Of a stretch of DNA of 64,000 bases, positions 45,909 through 58,642 are shown in pieces. Position 1 is the first letter of the stretch, and every line of letters starts with the position of its first letter. The notes under the pieces were generated by a model that made no database searches, was not told the origin of the DNA, and worked only from the letters and a program-made list of their open reading frames with translations. The stretch spans positions 134,587,960 through 134,651,959 of the forward strand of contig NC_045427.1 of assembly GCF_902635505.1 (NCBI RefSeq), given 5' to 3'. Both the position numbers and the translations under genes were made by a program. Source of the DNA: Sarcophilus harrisii (lineage: Eukaryota; Chordata; Mammalia; Dasyuromorphia; Dasyuridae).

Positions 45909-47060
45909 CTGCCCTCCCCCTCTCTTTGACCCAGCCCCAAACACCTGCTTCAGGGTTTTGGACATAGGAGTTGTGGGATCCCAAAGTATCTTCTTCCCCT
46001 GCTGACTAGGAGCCACCACTTCTTAGGGAAGTGGAGGGGGAGGGGGGATGAATAAGAGGTAGACATGGTACCCTAGAGCAGAGAAGAAGAAGAAGGGTAA
46101 AACTAAGACCTCCATGAGTCACGGGCCTAGGAACCAGAGACTTTCTCTCAACTGGTAATGGTTCTAGGTTGACCCTACCTCCTTTCATCACTCCTACTTT
46201 CCCACCATATAAAGCAGACCTAGGCTATAACCTGGTACAAAAAGGGTTTATGTTTGCCCTGTTTGAGGGCCCAAACCCCACTCCCACCCCCATATCTGGG
46301 TATTAAAGGCTTAACATTTGCCCAAATCAGGTACTAAGAAGTGGGCTAACAAAAGACAGGAGGATGAGAGATGAAAGAAGTGAGAAGGCAGGAGGCAAAC
46401 TCTGATAATTCCAGGATTCTTAATGTGGTGTCTACAAGCTCTCTCCAGACTGCTAGTTCTCTTTCCCCTGGGACTCCCTTAGAGGCTGCTGGAGTCCTAA
46501 CCCCAAGCTGAGGAGCTTTCTTCTAGCTCAGTCTATTTCTTTCCCCATTACCCCAAGCTCTGGAGTCTCTTATTACAGCCCTTTGGCTTCCCTGATGCCC
46601 CTGGTTAGCTGGGGAAATTTCTGAACACAACCTCTCACTTCATCAACAGCCTCAAGTCAGAAACTGATAGAATTCTGGTTTCCATCGCCAACCCAGCGAC
46701 TGAGGACAAGCTCCAGGGAAGCTTCCAAATGTCCCTGTTCCCAGGCCTCTTACAGCTACCCACCCATCCCACATTAAGCTCTTAAAAGAATGTAATTTAT
46801 TGGGGCACCCGCTAGCTGCTCTCCCCACCTAATCCACCACCTCCCCCATCCTCATGACCACTCTACACAACACTCCTGGCTTTTCATCTCTACAAATATA
46901 TATATGTATATATATATTTTTTTCTTCTCGAGCTTGGGCTCTCTCTCTCCCCAGGCTGTGGCCTGCTTGACCACTCTGTACATGATAATGCTGGGGATGG
47001 TGGAAGGAGAGAGGGAGAGGGAACTCTGATTGAAATTAAATGACTGGATCAGGCCCTCGG
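45909..47060 (+). other. DMTN: DMTN 3' untranslated region
   Basis: About 1.15 kb of repeat-free sequence after the stop, ending shortly after an ATTAAA hexamer at 47035-47040. It includes an AT-alternating stretch near 46893-46925 and an earlier ATTAAA at 46302 that could give a shorter transcript. The end point is inferred from the signal. Confidence 0.75.
47035..47040 (+). terminator. DMTN: Poly(A) signal ATTAAA for DMTN
   Basis: ATTAAA, the commonest variant of AATAAA, in a conserved-looking context about 1.13 kb after the stop. A T/G-rich stretch follows within 40 nt. Repeats resume about 130 bp later. Confidence 0.65.
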
Positions 47061-47189
47061 GTCTACTAGTTCTTTATGGGACATCAATGTCCGGGGAAAG
47101 GAAAAGGGCTGGGAGTATGTGCAGTAAGAAAGGGCATGCATTCCCATCAATGCCAGGATCCAGGTAAATTGCCATAACCATCAGTGTCT

Positions 47190-47340
47190 ATACAATGTAG
47201 TGGAATGAGCACTTGGTTGGGGATTATTTAGTTCCAGCTTTGCCCCTAAGTCAGTGCATAACCTTGAACAAAGCATTCCCCTGGGTCTCAGTCTCTTTCA
47301 CCATCAATGAGGGGACTAAACTAGATGAATAATAGCTCGT
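47190..47340 (+). repeat. MIR-type SINE
   Basis: TAGTGGAATGAGCACTTGGT, CCAGCTTTGCCCCTAAGTCA, GGGGACTAAACTAGATGAAT. Confidence 0.55.
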
Positions 47341-47344
47341 ATTT

Positions 47345-47760
47345 AAAATGCACTTTACAATCAACAAAACACTTTCCTCACAACAACCCAATGAGATAAG
47401 AAATGCAAAGACTGCCTCAGTTTATAGAAGAAGCAGAGAGAGGTGCTTCTTTTTATATAACCAGTACTTAGCACAGTGGCACATAGTAGGCACTTAATAA
47501 ATGTTTATTGATTGACTGAAGTGATTTGCTCAAGGTTCATAATAATATTTTCATAAAGTACTTTAAGGTTTACAAAGAATTTTACAAATATCTCGTGTTC
47601 TTGACAACACTAGGGGATAGGTGCTATTGTAGGTTTGCATTTTACAGTTAAAGAAACTCAGGTAGACAGAGGTTCCGTGACTTGTCCAGGTTTACATAGC
47701 TGCTATGATGAACTCAGGTCTTCCTGACTCCAGGTCCAGCTCTTTCCATCCAATGGGTGG
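47345..47760 (-). repeat. CORE/MIR-type SINEs split by an L2-type tail
   Basis: Reversed SINE text at 47345-47445 and 47520-47755 (CAAAGTACTTTAAGG-type text, TTTTACAGTTAAAGAAACTC, GGTCTTCCTGACTCCAGGTC), with a + strand tail at 47450-47518 (GGCACATAGTAGGCACTTAA) inserted in the first. Confidence 0.55.
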
Positions 47761-48149
47761 AAAGCTGCCTGTGGTCATATAGCTAGTGACTACTGGAGCT
47801 AGATATAAACCCAGACAGTCTTCTACCTCTACATTATGTCACACCAGCTGTGTGAGGTTGGACTGTGATTTAACTTTTACCAGCCTTAAATTAGGGCAAC
47901 ACCACCTACAGTACCTATGTCAAGGGTTTTGTCAAGGCTCAGGAGAGATAATTCATGTAAATTGTTTTGCAAACCTTCAGTCTCAATGAGCTTGAAACTG
48001 TTATTTTCCAAAGAAATGTCAATGGAAAGAGTGGAACTCTTGAGGTTATAGCAAACCTTGAAAGTCATCGAGACCAAGCAAGATGACTTGCTCAAGTTAG
48101 ACAAGTAGTAAATCACAGATTTGGGAGGTAAATTCAAATCTTTTGAATT

Positions 48150-48690
48150 CTGTGAAGACATTATGAAGGACAGGCTAAGAAGCTGCTCGAATTAATGGAA
48201 AACTCCATCAATAATAAATCCATCAATGCAGATTTTCCCTCAATTTTCCCTCAAGTCAATTGTAGGTATGAAGAATGGAGATTTATTAGAGAAAAGTAAT
48301 AACATTTCTAAAGCTAGTTCCTGTCCTTCATTCTTAAAGAGGATTAAAATGACATTACTACATTGGGATCAAAATACAGTGTGTCTGACTGTGGCTGATA
48401 AGATCAATATGAGCTGGGAAGGCTCTACCACAGGTTGGGCACAAATAGTCCATGTGAATATTTAAAGATGTTTCTAAATTTGCATATCTCATGTTTCTTT
48501 TGAGCTACTGCAATTTTATTTGCTCATGGAACACAGGATCTTCTTTGAGGAGGGCACACCATGCTAGATGGTCTTGCACCAGGATCTCCCATGTCTCACA
48601 ATCAATTCCAGAATTCTTCAGAGAGATCTTGAGTATGTCCTTGTATTGCTTCTTAACACTAGGTAAGAGTTCCTGGTGGGAGCTTCTCCA
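48150..48690. other. Stretch without gene; possible worn repeat
   Basis: No exon seen. Around 48480-48670 the text (TTGAGTATGTCCTTGTATTG) recalls a dispersed element but could not be placed. Confidence 0.3.
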
Positions 48691-48930
48691 AGAAAATCAC
48701 TATGTGTCAGGCACTGTGCCAAGTATTTTATTAATATTATCTCATTTGATTTTCACAACAACCCTGGGAAATAAGTGCTATTTTTATACCCATTTTACAG
48801 TTAGGGACATAGGCAAATAGAGATTAAGTGATTTCTCTGAGGAGGCATAGATAATTTACTGAGACTGGGTTTGAACTCAGTTCTTCCTGATGCCAGACCT
48901 GACCTTCTATCCACTGTACCATCTAGCTGC
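48690..48930 (-). repeat. CORE/MIR-type SINE
   Basis: GTGTCAGGCACTGTGCCAAG, ATACCCATTTTACAGTTAGG, CCACTGTACCATCTAGCTGC: reversed, nearly full length. Confidence 0.72.
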
Positions 48931-48934
48931 CCCT

Positions 48935-49984
48935 TCTTGTTTACAAGATGCTTTTCTATACATGCTCTTTCAGAGGCCATGGGTTTTAGTGGAATATTAG
49001 TTTTGGAGGCAGAGGACTTGGGTTCATACCCTGTCTTGGCTCATTTATTAGTTATGTGAGCCTTGGGCAAATCACTTTTCTGTTCTTCTATTTCCTCATC
49101 TGTAAAATGAATCAAGGGCATGCTGGAGCCAGCAGTTCTAACCAGCTTGTTAGAGCTGATGGTGAAATTTTCACAATTTCATAATCACAAATTTTCAGTG
49201 TTCAAGATTAGCATTTATCTCAGAAATCAGCAGTTACTCGAATCAGGGCTTGATTTATCGTTTTGTTGATTGTCTTTCACTTAAGAAAGAATCATGTAGA
49301 TTAAAAGTAAAAGTGAGTATGCATAGTTTTCCCCATTGAGAACCAAGTTATTAAACATTTACCCTGAATCTGCTCTCTATCCCCTCCCAGATTTGATAGT
49401 TTCTTATCCACAGCTTGCTCCTAATTCTTAATCTAACCCTACAGGAAAGGCAAGAATTATTACCCACATTTAAAGAAATTGAGGCATAAAATAATTAGAT
49501 GAATCCACCAAAGCTCATTCATAATAGAGCAAAGACAAGATTTGTATTTGTTTTTTACTTCCAACTTTGGCCTTCTTGCACTTCCCCTAGGTTAAATTAT
49601 CCTCCAAAAGAGAAATGAGAAGTTAGGAAGGAGAAATATGTGGTTGACTTTAGGATTTCTTCTACAAAGGAAAATCAGGCTAAAAGAATGATCTGGGATC
49701 TCCAAATATTATGGTTACCTATGACCAATCAATGTTGTTGGAGACCATCTAAGAACAGAGCTGCAGTCTGAATCCTCTGGTTCTAAAAACCCTAAGGAGA
49801 CAATGTAAGGCTCTTGAGTTCATTTAGCTATTGATTCCTGAAGCCCAAATTCCAGAGACACCCTTAGAATAATTCACATTCACATCCACAACTTTATGCC
49901 CCACTAACAGCACCTTCAACCTCCAAATCTATATAGTTCAGTTCCCTAGGAAGGGACTCTAGCCCTTGGAGTGGTGAAAAAGAA
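48935..49984. other. Stretch without gene
   Basis: A weak MIR-like part at 48970-49110 (+) with CTTGGGCAAATCACTTTTCT; otherwise nothing recognised. Confidence 0.35.
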
Positions 49985-50130
49985 CAATGACCCAGGGGCC
50001 ATAGGTTCTAGGTCTGGGTCTGCCATGATTGACTAAATCATATAATTTCTCTGGGCCTGTTTTCTCTTCTGGAAAATAAGAAGTTTGCCACTAAAGGATC
50101 TCCAAGGTCCCTTTCAGCTCTAACAAAAAT
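49985..50130 (+). repeat. MIR-type SINE
   Basis: GGTTCTAGGTCTGGGTCTGC, ATTTCTCTGGGCCTGTTTTC, AAGGTCCCTTTCAGCTCTAA. Confidence 0.6.
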
Positions 50131-50799
50131 CTGTTCTTTCGTCTTTTTCACTCTATTGACCCAAAAGCCTTGAAATGTATCAAGTAACTGAAAAAAATTA
50201 AAAGCTAGAAAAAGCAGTTAGAAAGATCCAGGACTCTTAAGGATTAGGAAGTATTCTGTTCCACATTCTTCTCCATCTCCATCAGTGAGAAAGTATTCTT
50301 CCTTGTAGGTGGTTGATAGTAACACAAATACAAAGATGACTTCAATGGCTCTTGCTGAAAGCTAGGGTCAGGTCCTTGATGAAGTACAAGTCCTCCTTGT
50401 TGTGAAATAGCTAGTCAGGCCAGGTAGTAAAGGAGATAGATTAAACCTGGAAGACCTATGTTCTTACTTGAGATAAGTAGCTGTGAGATCCTGAGCTAGA
50501 CTCAGAACCTTTCTAAGCCTCTACCTATAAGTATCAGATTATACCACCTATTGTTATGATGGGAAAACACTGGAAAATAGGATTAAGAAACTTGGGTTCC
50601 AATCCCTACTCTATACTTTACCACTTGGTAGTAAAGATAGAACCAAGATAAAGACCTTGGGCAAACCCCTTTCCTTTATAAATTGGAAAATACCAGTCTA
50701 CAGATACAGATATAAACAGTCCCTGACCATTCTATTAGAGTTGGGAGAACAAAGATTCACCACATACACAAGTAAGAACAATGTAAGGAAATTAGGAGG

Positions 50800-50995
50800 C
50801 AGCAAGAAGGATAGAATTCTGGGCCCAGAGTCAGAAGGCCTGAGTTCAAATTTGGCTTTAGACACTTACTAGTTGTGTAACCCTAGGCAAGTTGAATTAG
50901 TAAGTGCTGACAAATAACTCCAGCACCTCTGCCAAGAAAACTTCATGTACAGAATGGCCATGAAGAGTAGGATATAACTAAACAACTACAAGGAA
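50800..50995 (+). repeat. Mar1-like SINE with RTE tail
   Basis: GAGGCAGCAAGAAGGATAGA, CTGAGTTCAAATTTGGCTTT, TAGACACTTACTAGTTGTGT, CTCTGCCAAGAAAACTTCAT, GAAGAGTAGGATATAACTAA. Confidence 0.72.
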
Positions 50996-50999
50996 ATCA

Positions 51000-51376
51000 G
51001 AGATACATATGACTAAGGGATCAAGGGAAGTTTCACAGAAGATGCAGGTAACTGAATGAAGAACTGAAAGAAGACAAGTACCCAGAAAAGAACATGAAGA
51101 GGGAGTAAGTTCCAGACAAAGAGGTTGGTCTGAAAGCCTTGAAATGTACTAAAGGAACATAACATTGCTAAGACAGTGCAGTTGGATGTTTATGAGCTAT
51201 CTAGAACTTTAACTGGACTTGAACATTGAGTTTACAGTGGCCCTTGAAATAAGCCTAGAAAGGTAAATAGGAGCCAGACTATTAAGGGTCTTTGAAATAA
51301 CAGACTAATTTTATCCTAGATAAAATGGGGAGCCATCGAAGGGTTTTGAGCATGGGAATGACATGATCAGACTTAT
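51000..51376 (+). repeat. L2-like repeat, cut by L1
   Basis: GAGTAAGTTCCAGACAAAGA, GGAGCCAGACTATTAAGGGT, GGGGAGCCATCGAAGGGTTT, GAATGACATGATCAGACTTA. The best-preserved copy of this family in the window. Confidence 0.55.
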
Positions 51377-53208
51377 TCTTTTTCTTAAATAATATTTTAC
51401 TTTCCCCCAGTTATATGTGAAGACAATTTTTAACATTAATCTTTTTTTTAATTTGAGCTTCAAATTTTCTCTCTCCCTCCTTCACTTTCTTCCTTCCTGA
51501 GATAAGCACTTTGATTTAGATTACATGTATTCAATCATACAGAAACAAATTAATATAATAGCCATGTTGTAAAAGAAAACACAATTATAAAAGAAGGGGA
51601 AAAACAAATAACAGAAAATGAAAAAAACTATTCTTAGATCTGCATTCAGATTCTATTAATTCTTTCTCTAGAGATGGATAGCATTTTTCATCATGAGTCC
51701 TTTGGAATTGTCTTTATAGTGCTGAAAATGGCTATTTCATTCCGAGTTGATCATGTTACTTTATTTTGTTCCTATGGACAATGTTCCGCTGGTTTCTGCT
51801 CATTTCATTTCACATAAATTCATATATGTCCTTTGAGGTTTTTCTGAAATCAGCCTGCTTATCATTTCTTATAGCATATTAATATTTCATAAAGGTCACA
51901 TATCACAACTTCTTTAGCCATTCCCTAATTGATAGGCATCCCCTCAATTTCCAGTTCTTTATCACTACAAAAAGAGCAGCTATAAATATTTTTGAACAAA
52001 TGGATACTTTTCCCTTAAAAAAAAAATCTCTTTGGGATACAGACCTAGTAGTGGTATTGCTGGATCAAAGGGTATGCATAGTTTTATAACCCTTTTATCA
52101 TAGTTCCAAATTGGTCTCCACAAATGATTGGATCAGTTCAGGATGCCACTCACAGTATAATAATGTTCCAACTTTTCCGCATCTCCTCCAAAATTTGTTA
52201 TTTTCTTTTTCTGTCATATTAGCCAATCTGATAGGTATGAGGTAGTGCCTCAGAGTTTTAATTTTCATTTCTCTAATCCAGGGGTGGAGAACTTCCAGCC
52301 AAAGGGCGTTATAAAGCCAATGAAATCAATTTGCAAAATCAACTAAAGGAAATGATGAGCTGAAAGCTAAATAGGACAACCTACCACTATTTGAGTTCTT
52401 TAAATTAATAATTTTATATGATCCGTGAATAATATTATATCCAAATGGCCCTTAGCAGAAAAAAAAGGTTCCCCACCCTGTGTATCTAATCACTAGTGAT
52501 ATCAGATAATTTTTCATTTGACTAAAGATAACTTTTATTTCTTCATCTGAAAATTGCCTGTTCATATTCCTTGACTATGTATCAATTGAGGAATGACTTG
52601 TATTCTTACTGTGATTTGGTTCTCTATATAATTGAAAAATGAGGCCTTTATCAAAGACGCTGTAAAATAAGCTTTCTGTTCTTTTCATCTTGATTGCATT
52701 GGTTTTGTTTGTGCAAAACCTCTTAAATTTAATATCAAAACTGTCCATTTTATATCTAGCAATGTGTGCTGTCTCTTGATTAGTCACAAATTCTTCCTTC
52801 TTCATAGATCAGATATGTAAATTATTCTTTCTTCTTCTGATTTGCTTATGGCATCACCTTTTTTGTTTAAATCATACCCATTTTGATCTTATCTTAGTAT
52901 ATAGTGTAAAGATGTTGGTGTATACCCAGTTTCTGTCATAATATTTTCCAATTTTTTCCAGCAGTTTTTCTCAAGTAGTGAATTCTTGTCTCAAAATGTG
53001 GGATCTTTGGGTTTATCAAACACTAGATTATGTTAATTTACAACTGAATCTTGTGTATCTAATCTATCCCACTGATCCCACCATTCTATTTGTTAGCCCA
53101 TATCAAATAATTTTGATGATTACCATTAGATAATATAGTTTGGGATCTGGTACAGCTAGACCACCTTCTTTCCTATTATTTTCATGAATTCCCTCAATAT
53201 TCTTGACT
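51377..53208 (-). mobile_element. L1 (3' UTR and ORF2 3' half), split by a hAT
   Basis: Reversed: TCTTTGGGATACAGACCTAG, TGGTATTGCTGGATCAAAGG, TCTGATAGGTATGAGGTAGT, GTAAAGATGTTGGTGTATAC, AACACTAGATTATGTTAATT, ATAGTTTGGGATCTGGTACA. The hAT at 52279-52480 interrupts CTCTAATC/CACTAGTGAT. Confidence 0.85.
52279..52480 (-). mobile_element. hAT (OposCharlie/OC1-like) nonautonomous element
   Basis: 202 bp with inverted ends: CAGGGGTGGAGAACTTCC at the left and AAGGTTCCCCACCCTG at the right; near the right end CCAAATGGCCCTTAGCAGAA. This is the end type of OposCharlie-like elements. Near-perfect 8-bp duplication ctctaatc (52271) / atctaatc (52484), with three extra bases after the right end. Confidence 0.65.
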
Positions 53209-53461
53209 TTTTTTTTTGATTGGTTTAACTAAAGGAGATTTACTTAACCATAGCAAGAAAACAAAGATATTCATGATAATACACTATTGACTCAGTTAAA
53301 TGTAGCTCTCCTTAAGTTTTGTCCACAGTGGTCTATTGGTCAAGCCTCAGGGAGAAGCTTCAGGTCTTCTTGGCTTTTTGTATTTACTTGATTGGAAATA
53401 ACATCAGTGATCTAAACCTCTAGTCTTCTGAGCCAATTAAGTTTGAAGGTAGTATCAGTAT
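53209..53461. other. Unassigned stretch between L1 copies
   Basis: GATTGGTTTAACTAAAGGAG and GTCCACAGTGGTCTATTGGT; no family and no gene recognised. May be a short retro-inserted piece. Confidence 0.3.
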
Positions 53462-53935
53462 AATTTATTTATTGAATATTTTTCCCTAGTTGCATTCAAA
53501 GTGAAAAAAAAATTTTTTTGACATTTGTTTTTAAAATTTTTGAGTTTTAGGCTCTCTTCCTTATCCCTATCCACAATTAAGAAACCACTTGTGGAGTTAT
53601 GCAAAGCATTTCCATAAAAGTCAAGTTGTGAAGGAAAATAAAAAACATATCTCCCACTCTAATGAAAATAAAAACTCTCAAGAAAAATTAAGTTTTAAAA
53701 AAATAGATAGAGAAAAAGAGAATGCTTCCATCTGGATTCAGACATAGTCATTTCCTTCTCTGGTTATGGATAGGATTTTTCATCATAAATCCTTCAGAGT
53801 AGTTGTGGATGATTGTATTACTGAAAATAGCAATGTCATTCATAGCTGGTTATCCCAGAACTTTGCTATTACTTTGTATATAGTACATTTCACTTTGCTT
53901 GAGTTCATGGAGAACTTTCCAGGAACCTTTTTTCC
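53462..53935 (-). mobile_element. L1 3' end, older subfamily
   Basis: ATCTGGATTCAGACATAGTC, GGATAGGATTTTTCATCATA, GATTGTATTACTGAAAATAG: reversed 3' UTR. Confidence 0.65.
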
Positions 53936-54690
53936 TTTTTTTAAAATATGTGCAGCTCTTCTATACATATTACCACAATTATCATGCTACTTAAGAAAAA
54001 TCAGATCAAAAAGGAAAAAAATGAGAACGAAAACAAAAAGCAAGCAAACAACAACAATAACAAAAACTATGTTGTGAACCACACTCAGTGCCCACAGTCC
54101 TCTCTCTGGCTGCAAATGGCTCTCTCCATCACAAATCTATTGGGATTGGTCTAAACCACTTCATTGTTGAAAAAGAGCCACGTCCATCAGAACCGAATGT
54201 TGCATAACTTTGTTGTTGCTGTGTACAATGCACGTCTTCTATATATATTTCTACATCTGTCATCCTGTACAAGAAAAATCAGAACAATCACTTAGCATCA
54301 GTTTAGGTAAGTCTCTCCAGGACTTTCTGAAATCAGCCTGTTCATTATTTCTTATAGAACAATAATATTCCATAACATTCCTGTACCATAACTTATCCAG
54401 CCATTCTCCAACTGATGGGCACCCACTCAGTTTCCAGTTTCTAACCACTACAAAGAGGGCTACCACAAACATTTTTGCACATGTGGGTCCTTTCCCCCTT
54501 TTTATGATCTTTTTGGGATACAGGCCCAGTAGAGACACTGTTAGATCAGTTTGACAGCTCTTTTGGCATAGAACTATATTGCTCTCCAGAATGGTTCAAT
54601 TCACAAGTACACCAACAATTTATTATTTGTCCCAATTTTCCCACATCCCCTCCAACATTTATCATTATTTTGAACTTCTGTTTATCCAGA
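53936..54690 (-). mobile_element. L1 3' end with ORF2 C-terminus
   Basis: CCACAGTCCTCTCTCTGGCT, AGTTTAGGTAAGTCTCTCCA; the minus strand reads NWKLSGCPSVGEWLDKLWYR then NVMEYYCSIRNNEQADFRKS, homologous to the end of human L1 ORF2p. Confidence 0.82.
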
Positions 54691-54694
54691 AGAA

Positions 54695-55150
54695 TTTTTT
54701 TCTTCTTTTTCCCACTTAATATTTTTTCCAATTACATGGAAAAATAGATTCAACATTTATATTTATAAAATTGGGTTTCAAATTTTTCTCCCTTCCTCTC
54801 CTCTCCCCAAGACAGCAAGCAATCTGATATATATTATACATGTACAATCATATTAAATCATATTAATGTAAATATATCTACATTAGTCATGCTGTAAACG
54901 AAAATCAGGAAAAAAGGGGAAAACACAAAAAATAAAAAAAGCAAAAATAATATATTTCAATCTGCATTCAGACTCTATAGTTCTTTTTTTTGGATGTGGA
55001 TGGCATTTTCCATCCCAAGTCTATTGGAACTGTCTTGGACCACTATATTGCTGAGAAGAGCTAAATTGATCATAATTTATCATCTTGAATCTTGCTATTA
55101 CTGTGTACAATGTTCTCTGGTCTACTCACTTCATTCAGCATCAGTTCAGG
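54695..55150 (-). mobile_element. L1 3' end, older subfamily
   Basis: TTTTTTCCAATTACATGGAA, TTTCAATCTGCATTCAGACT, GGATGGCATTTTCCATCCCA, AGTTCAGGCAAGTCT, where it is cut. Confidence 0.72.
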
Positions 55151-55179
55151 CAAGTCTTTTTTTCCCCACCTTAACAAAA

Positions 55180-56455
55180 GTATTTTATTTTTTTTATTAT
55201 ATAGCTTTTTATTTACAAGATATATGCATGGGTAATTTTTCAGCATTGACAGTTGCAAGACCTTTTGTTCCAATTTTTCCCCTCCTTACCCCCCACCCCT
55301 TCCCCCAGATGACAGGTTGACCAATACATGTTAAATATGTTAAAGTATAAGTTAAATACAATATAAGTATACATGTCCATACAGTTACTTTGCTGTACAA
55401 AAAGAATTGGACTTTGAAATAGTGTACAATTAGCCTGTGAAGGACATCAAAAATGCAGGCAGACAAAGGTAGAGGTATTGGGAATTCTATGTAGTGGTTC
55501 ATAGTTATTTGCCAGAGTTCTTTCGCTGGGTGTAGCTGGTTCAGTTCATTACTGCTCTATTGGAACTGATTTGATTCATCTCATTGTTGAAGAGGGCCAT
55601 GTCCATCAGAATTGATCATTATATAGTATTGTTGTTGAAGTATATAATGATCTCCTGGTTCTGCTCATGTCACTCAGCATCAGTTCATGTAAATCTCTCC
55701 AGGCCTTTCTGAAATCACCCTGCTGGTCATTTCTTATAGAACAATAATATTCTATAATATTCATATACCACAATTTATCCAGCCATTCTCCAATTGATGG
55801 GCATCCACTCAGTTTCCAGTTCTCTTGCACTACCATAGGAGTTGCTATAAATATTTTTATTCTTGTTCATTTTGTCTATGTTCTTTTTCATTTTTTATCA
55901 TCTCTTTGGGATACGGACCTTATAGCTATAGTGCTGGATCAAAGGGTATGCAGGGTTTTATAGCATTTTGGGCATAGTTCCAAATGGCTCCAGAATGGTT
56001 GGATCAGTTTCCAATTTCATCAACAATGTATTAGCATTCCGATTTTCCCACATCTTCGTCAGTTATTACTTTCCTTTTCTGTCATGAGTCAGACTAATAG
56101 ATATGAGCTGGTACCTGAGAGTTGTATTAATTTTCATTTTGCTAATCAATAATGATTTGGATATTTTTCATATAAGTACAAGTGGCTTTAATTTCTTCAT
56201 CTGAAAACTGCCTGTTCATCTCCTTTGACCCATTTATCAATTGGGGAATAACTTATGTTATTATCAGTTTGCCTTGGTTCTCTAAATAATTTAGAAATGA
56301 GGCCTTTATCAGAAATACTGGCTGTAAAAATGGTTTCCCCACTTTCTACTTTACTTTTAATCTTGATTACATTAGGCTTTTTGTGTCCGAAATCTTTTTA
56401 ATTAAATGTAACCAAAATTATTCATTTTTCATTTCATAATGTTCTCTTGCCTTTT
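55180..56455 (-). mobile_element. L1 3' end and ORF2 C-terminal part
   Basis: AGCTTTTTATTTACAAGATA, ATGCATGGGTAATTTTTCAG; minus-strand MSRTRRSLYTSTTILYNDQF; then TCATCTGAAAACTGCCTGTT, TCAATTGGGGAATAACTTAT. About 1.3 kb with decayed ORF2. Confidence 0.82.
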
Positions 56456-57801
56456 TAAACTATGAAAGTTTATTTTATTTTTTGAGATTTTAATAGTATT
56501 TTATTTTTTCTAAATACATGCAAAGATAGTTTTCAGCATTAATTTTCTGTAAAACTTTGTATTCTAAAATTTTCTCCCTTCTTCCCTTACTTCCCTGCTT
56601 CCTTAGATGGCAAACAATCTGATAGAGATTAAAAATGTGCAATCTTTTAAAATATATTTCTATATTTGTCACATTGTATAAGAAAAATCAGACAAAAAAG
56701 GGTGGGAACCCATGAAAAAAAAGAAACAAAAAGGTAAAAATATTATGCTTCAATTTACATTCAGTCTCCATAGTTCTCTCTCTGTGATTGGCATTTTTCA
56801 TCCCAAGTCTATTGGAATTACCTTGAATCATCATGTTATTGAGAAGAGCCAAGTCTATCACAGTTGATCAAATAATCTTGTTACTGTGTACAATGTTCTC
56901 CTGGTTCTGCTCATTTCATTCATCATCAGTCCATGTAGGTTTTTCTGAAACCAGCCTGCTCATCATTTCTTATAGAACAATAATATTTCATACCATAATA
57001 GTTAATACCACAGCTTATTCAGTCATTCCTCAACTGATGGGCATCCAGTCCATTTCCAATTTCTTACCATTACCAAAAGAGTAGCTACAAACATATTTTG
57101 CACATTTTTTCCCTTTTTTATAATAACTTTGGGATACAGACCCAGTAGAGACATTGCTGGATCAAAGAGTATGCACAATTTTATAGCTTTTGGGACATAC
57201 TTCTAAATTGCTCCCCAGGATGGTTGGATTATTTCACAAATCTATAATGTTCCAGCTTTCCCACATCCTCTCCAACATTTATCATTAATTTTTCCTGTCA
57301 TCTTAGCCAATCTGAGAGATGTGACGTAGAACTTTTAATATACATTTTTCTAATCAATAGTGATTTGGAGCATTTTTTCATATAATTAAAAATGACTTTA
57401 ATTTTTTCACCTGAAAATTGTGTTTATATCCTTTGACCATTTATCAATTGGAGAATGACTTATATTCTTATAAATTTTAGATATGAGGCCTTTATCAGAA
57501 GCACTAGCTATAAAAATATTTTTCCCAGCTTTCTGCTTCCCTTCTAATCATGGCTGTATTGACTTTTGTTTCTACAAAAACTTTTTAATTTAATGAAATC
57601 AAAATTATCCATTTTGCATTTCATAATGTTCTCTATTTCTTGTTTTGTCATAAATCTGTCATAAATCTTCTTTATAAATTTGAGAAGTAAATTATTCCTT
57701 GCTCTCCTAATTTGCTTACAGTATCATTCCTGAGAAAAGAAGGAAAAGAAATTGGGATAAAGAGAACGAAGTGATTAAACAGGGATAGGAAATAAGGGCT
57801 A

Positions 57802-58059
57802 CGCCTGCATTTTTGATTTCCTTCACAAGCTAATTGTACAATATTTCAGAGTCTGATTCTTTTTGTACAGCAAAATAACATTTTGGTCACGTATACTTAT
57901 TGTGTATCTAATTTATATTTTAATATATTTAACATCTAGTGGTCCTGCCATCTAGGGGAGGGGGTGGGGGAGTAAGAGGTGAAAAATTGGAACAAGAGGT
58001 TTGGCAGTAGTTAATGCTGTAAAGTTACCCATGCATATATCCTGTAAATAAAAGGCTAT

Positions 58060-58095
<36 letters not shown>
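57802..58095 (+). mobile_element. L1 3' tail with perfect 15-bp TSD
   Basis: CGCCTGCATTTTTGATTTCC to CTGTAAATAAAAGGCTATTA and about 30 A. Flanked by aggaaataagggcta at 57787-57801 and 58096-58110. Young by its TSD and intact A-run. Confidence 0.93.
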
Positions 58096-58098
<3 letters not shown>

Positions 58099-58642
58099 AA
58101 ATAAGGGCTAATGAGGTACCTAATCTATTTCATTGATTCACCACTCTGTTTCTAAGTGCATACCAAATAGTTTTGATGATTGCTACTTTATAATATAGTT
58201 TTAGATCTGGTATGGCTAGGCCATATTCCTTTACTTTTTGTTGTTGTTGTTGTTAATTCTCTTATTATTTTAGACCTTTTGTTCTTCCAGATGAATTTTG
58301 TTTGCATTCTTTCTAGCTCTACAAAATAATTTTTGTTAGTTTGAATGGTAGGACACTGAGTAAGTAAATTAACTTAGGGAGAACTGTCATTTTTACTATA
58401 TTAGCTTGTTCTATTCATGAGCAATCCAGTTGTTTAAATTTGACTATATTTGTGTGATAAGTATTTTATAATTGTATTCATATAGTTCCTAATAATATCT
58501 TGACAGGTAGACTCCCAAGGATTTCACATTGTCTATAGTCATTTTAAGTGCTGCTGGGCATTGTGAGTTATATCTACATATTCTGAAGATTTATGTAGGT
58601 TTATTTTAATATCCTACAACTTTGCTAAAGTTGTTAATTATT

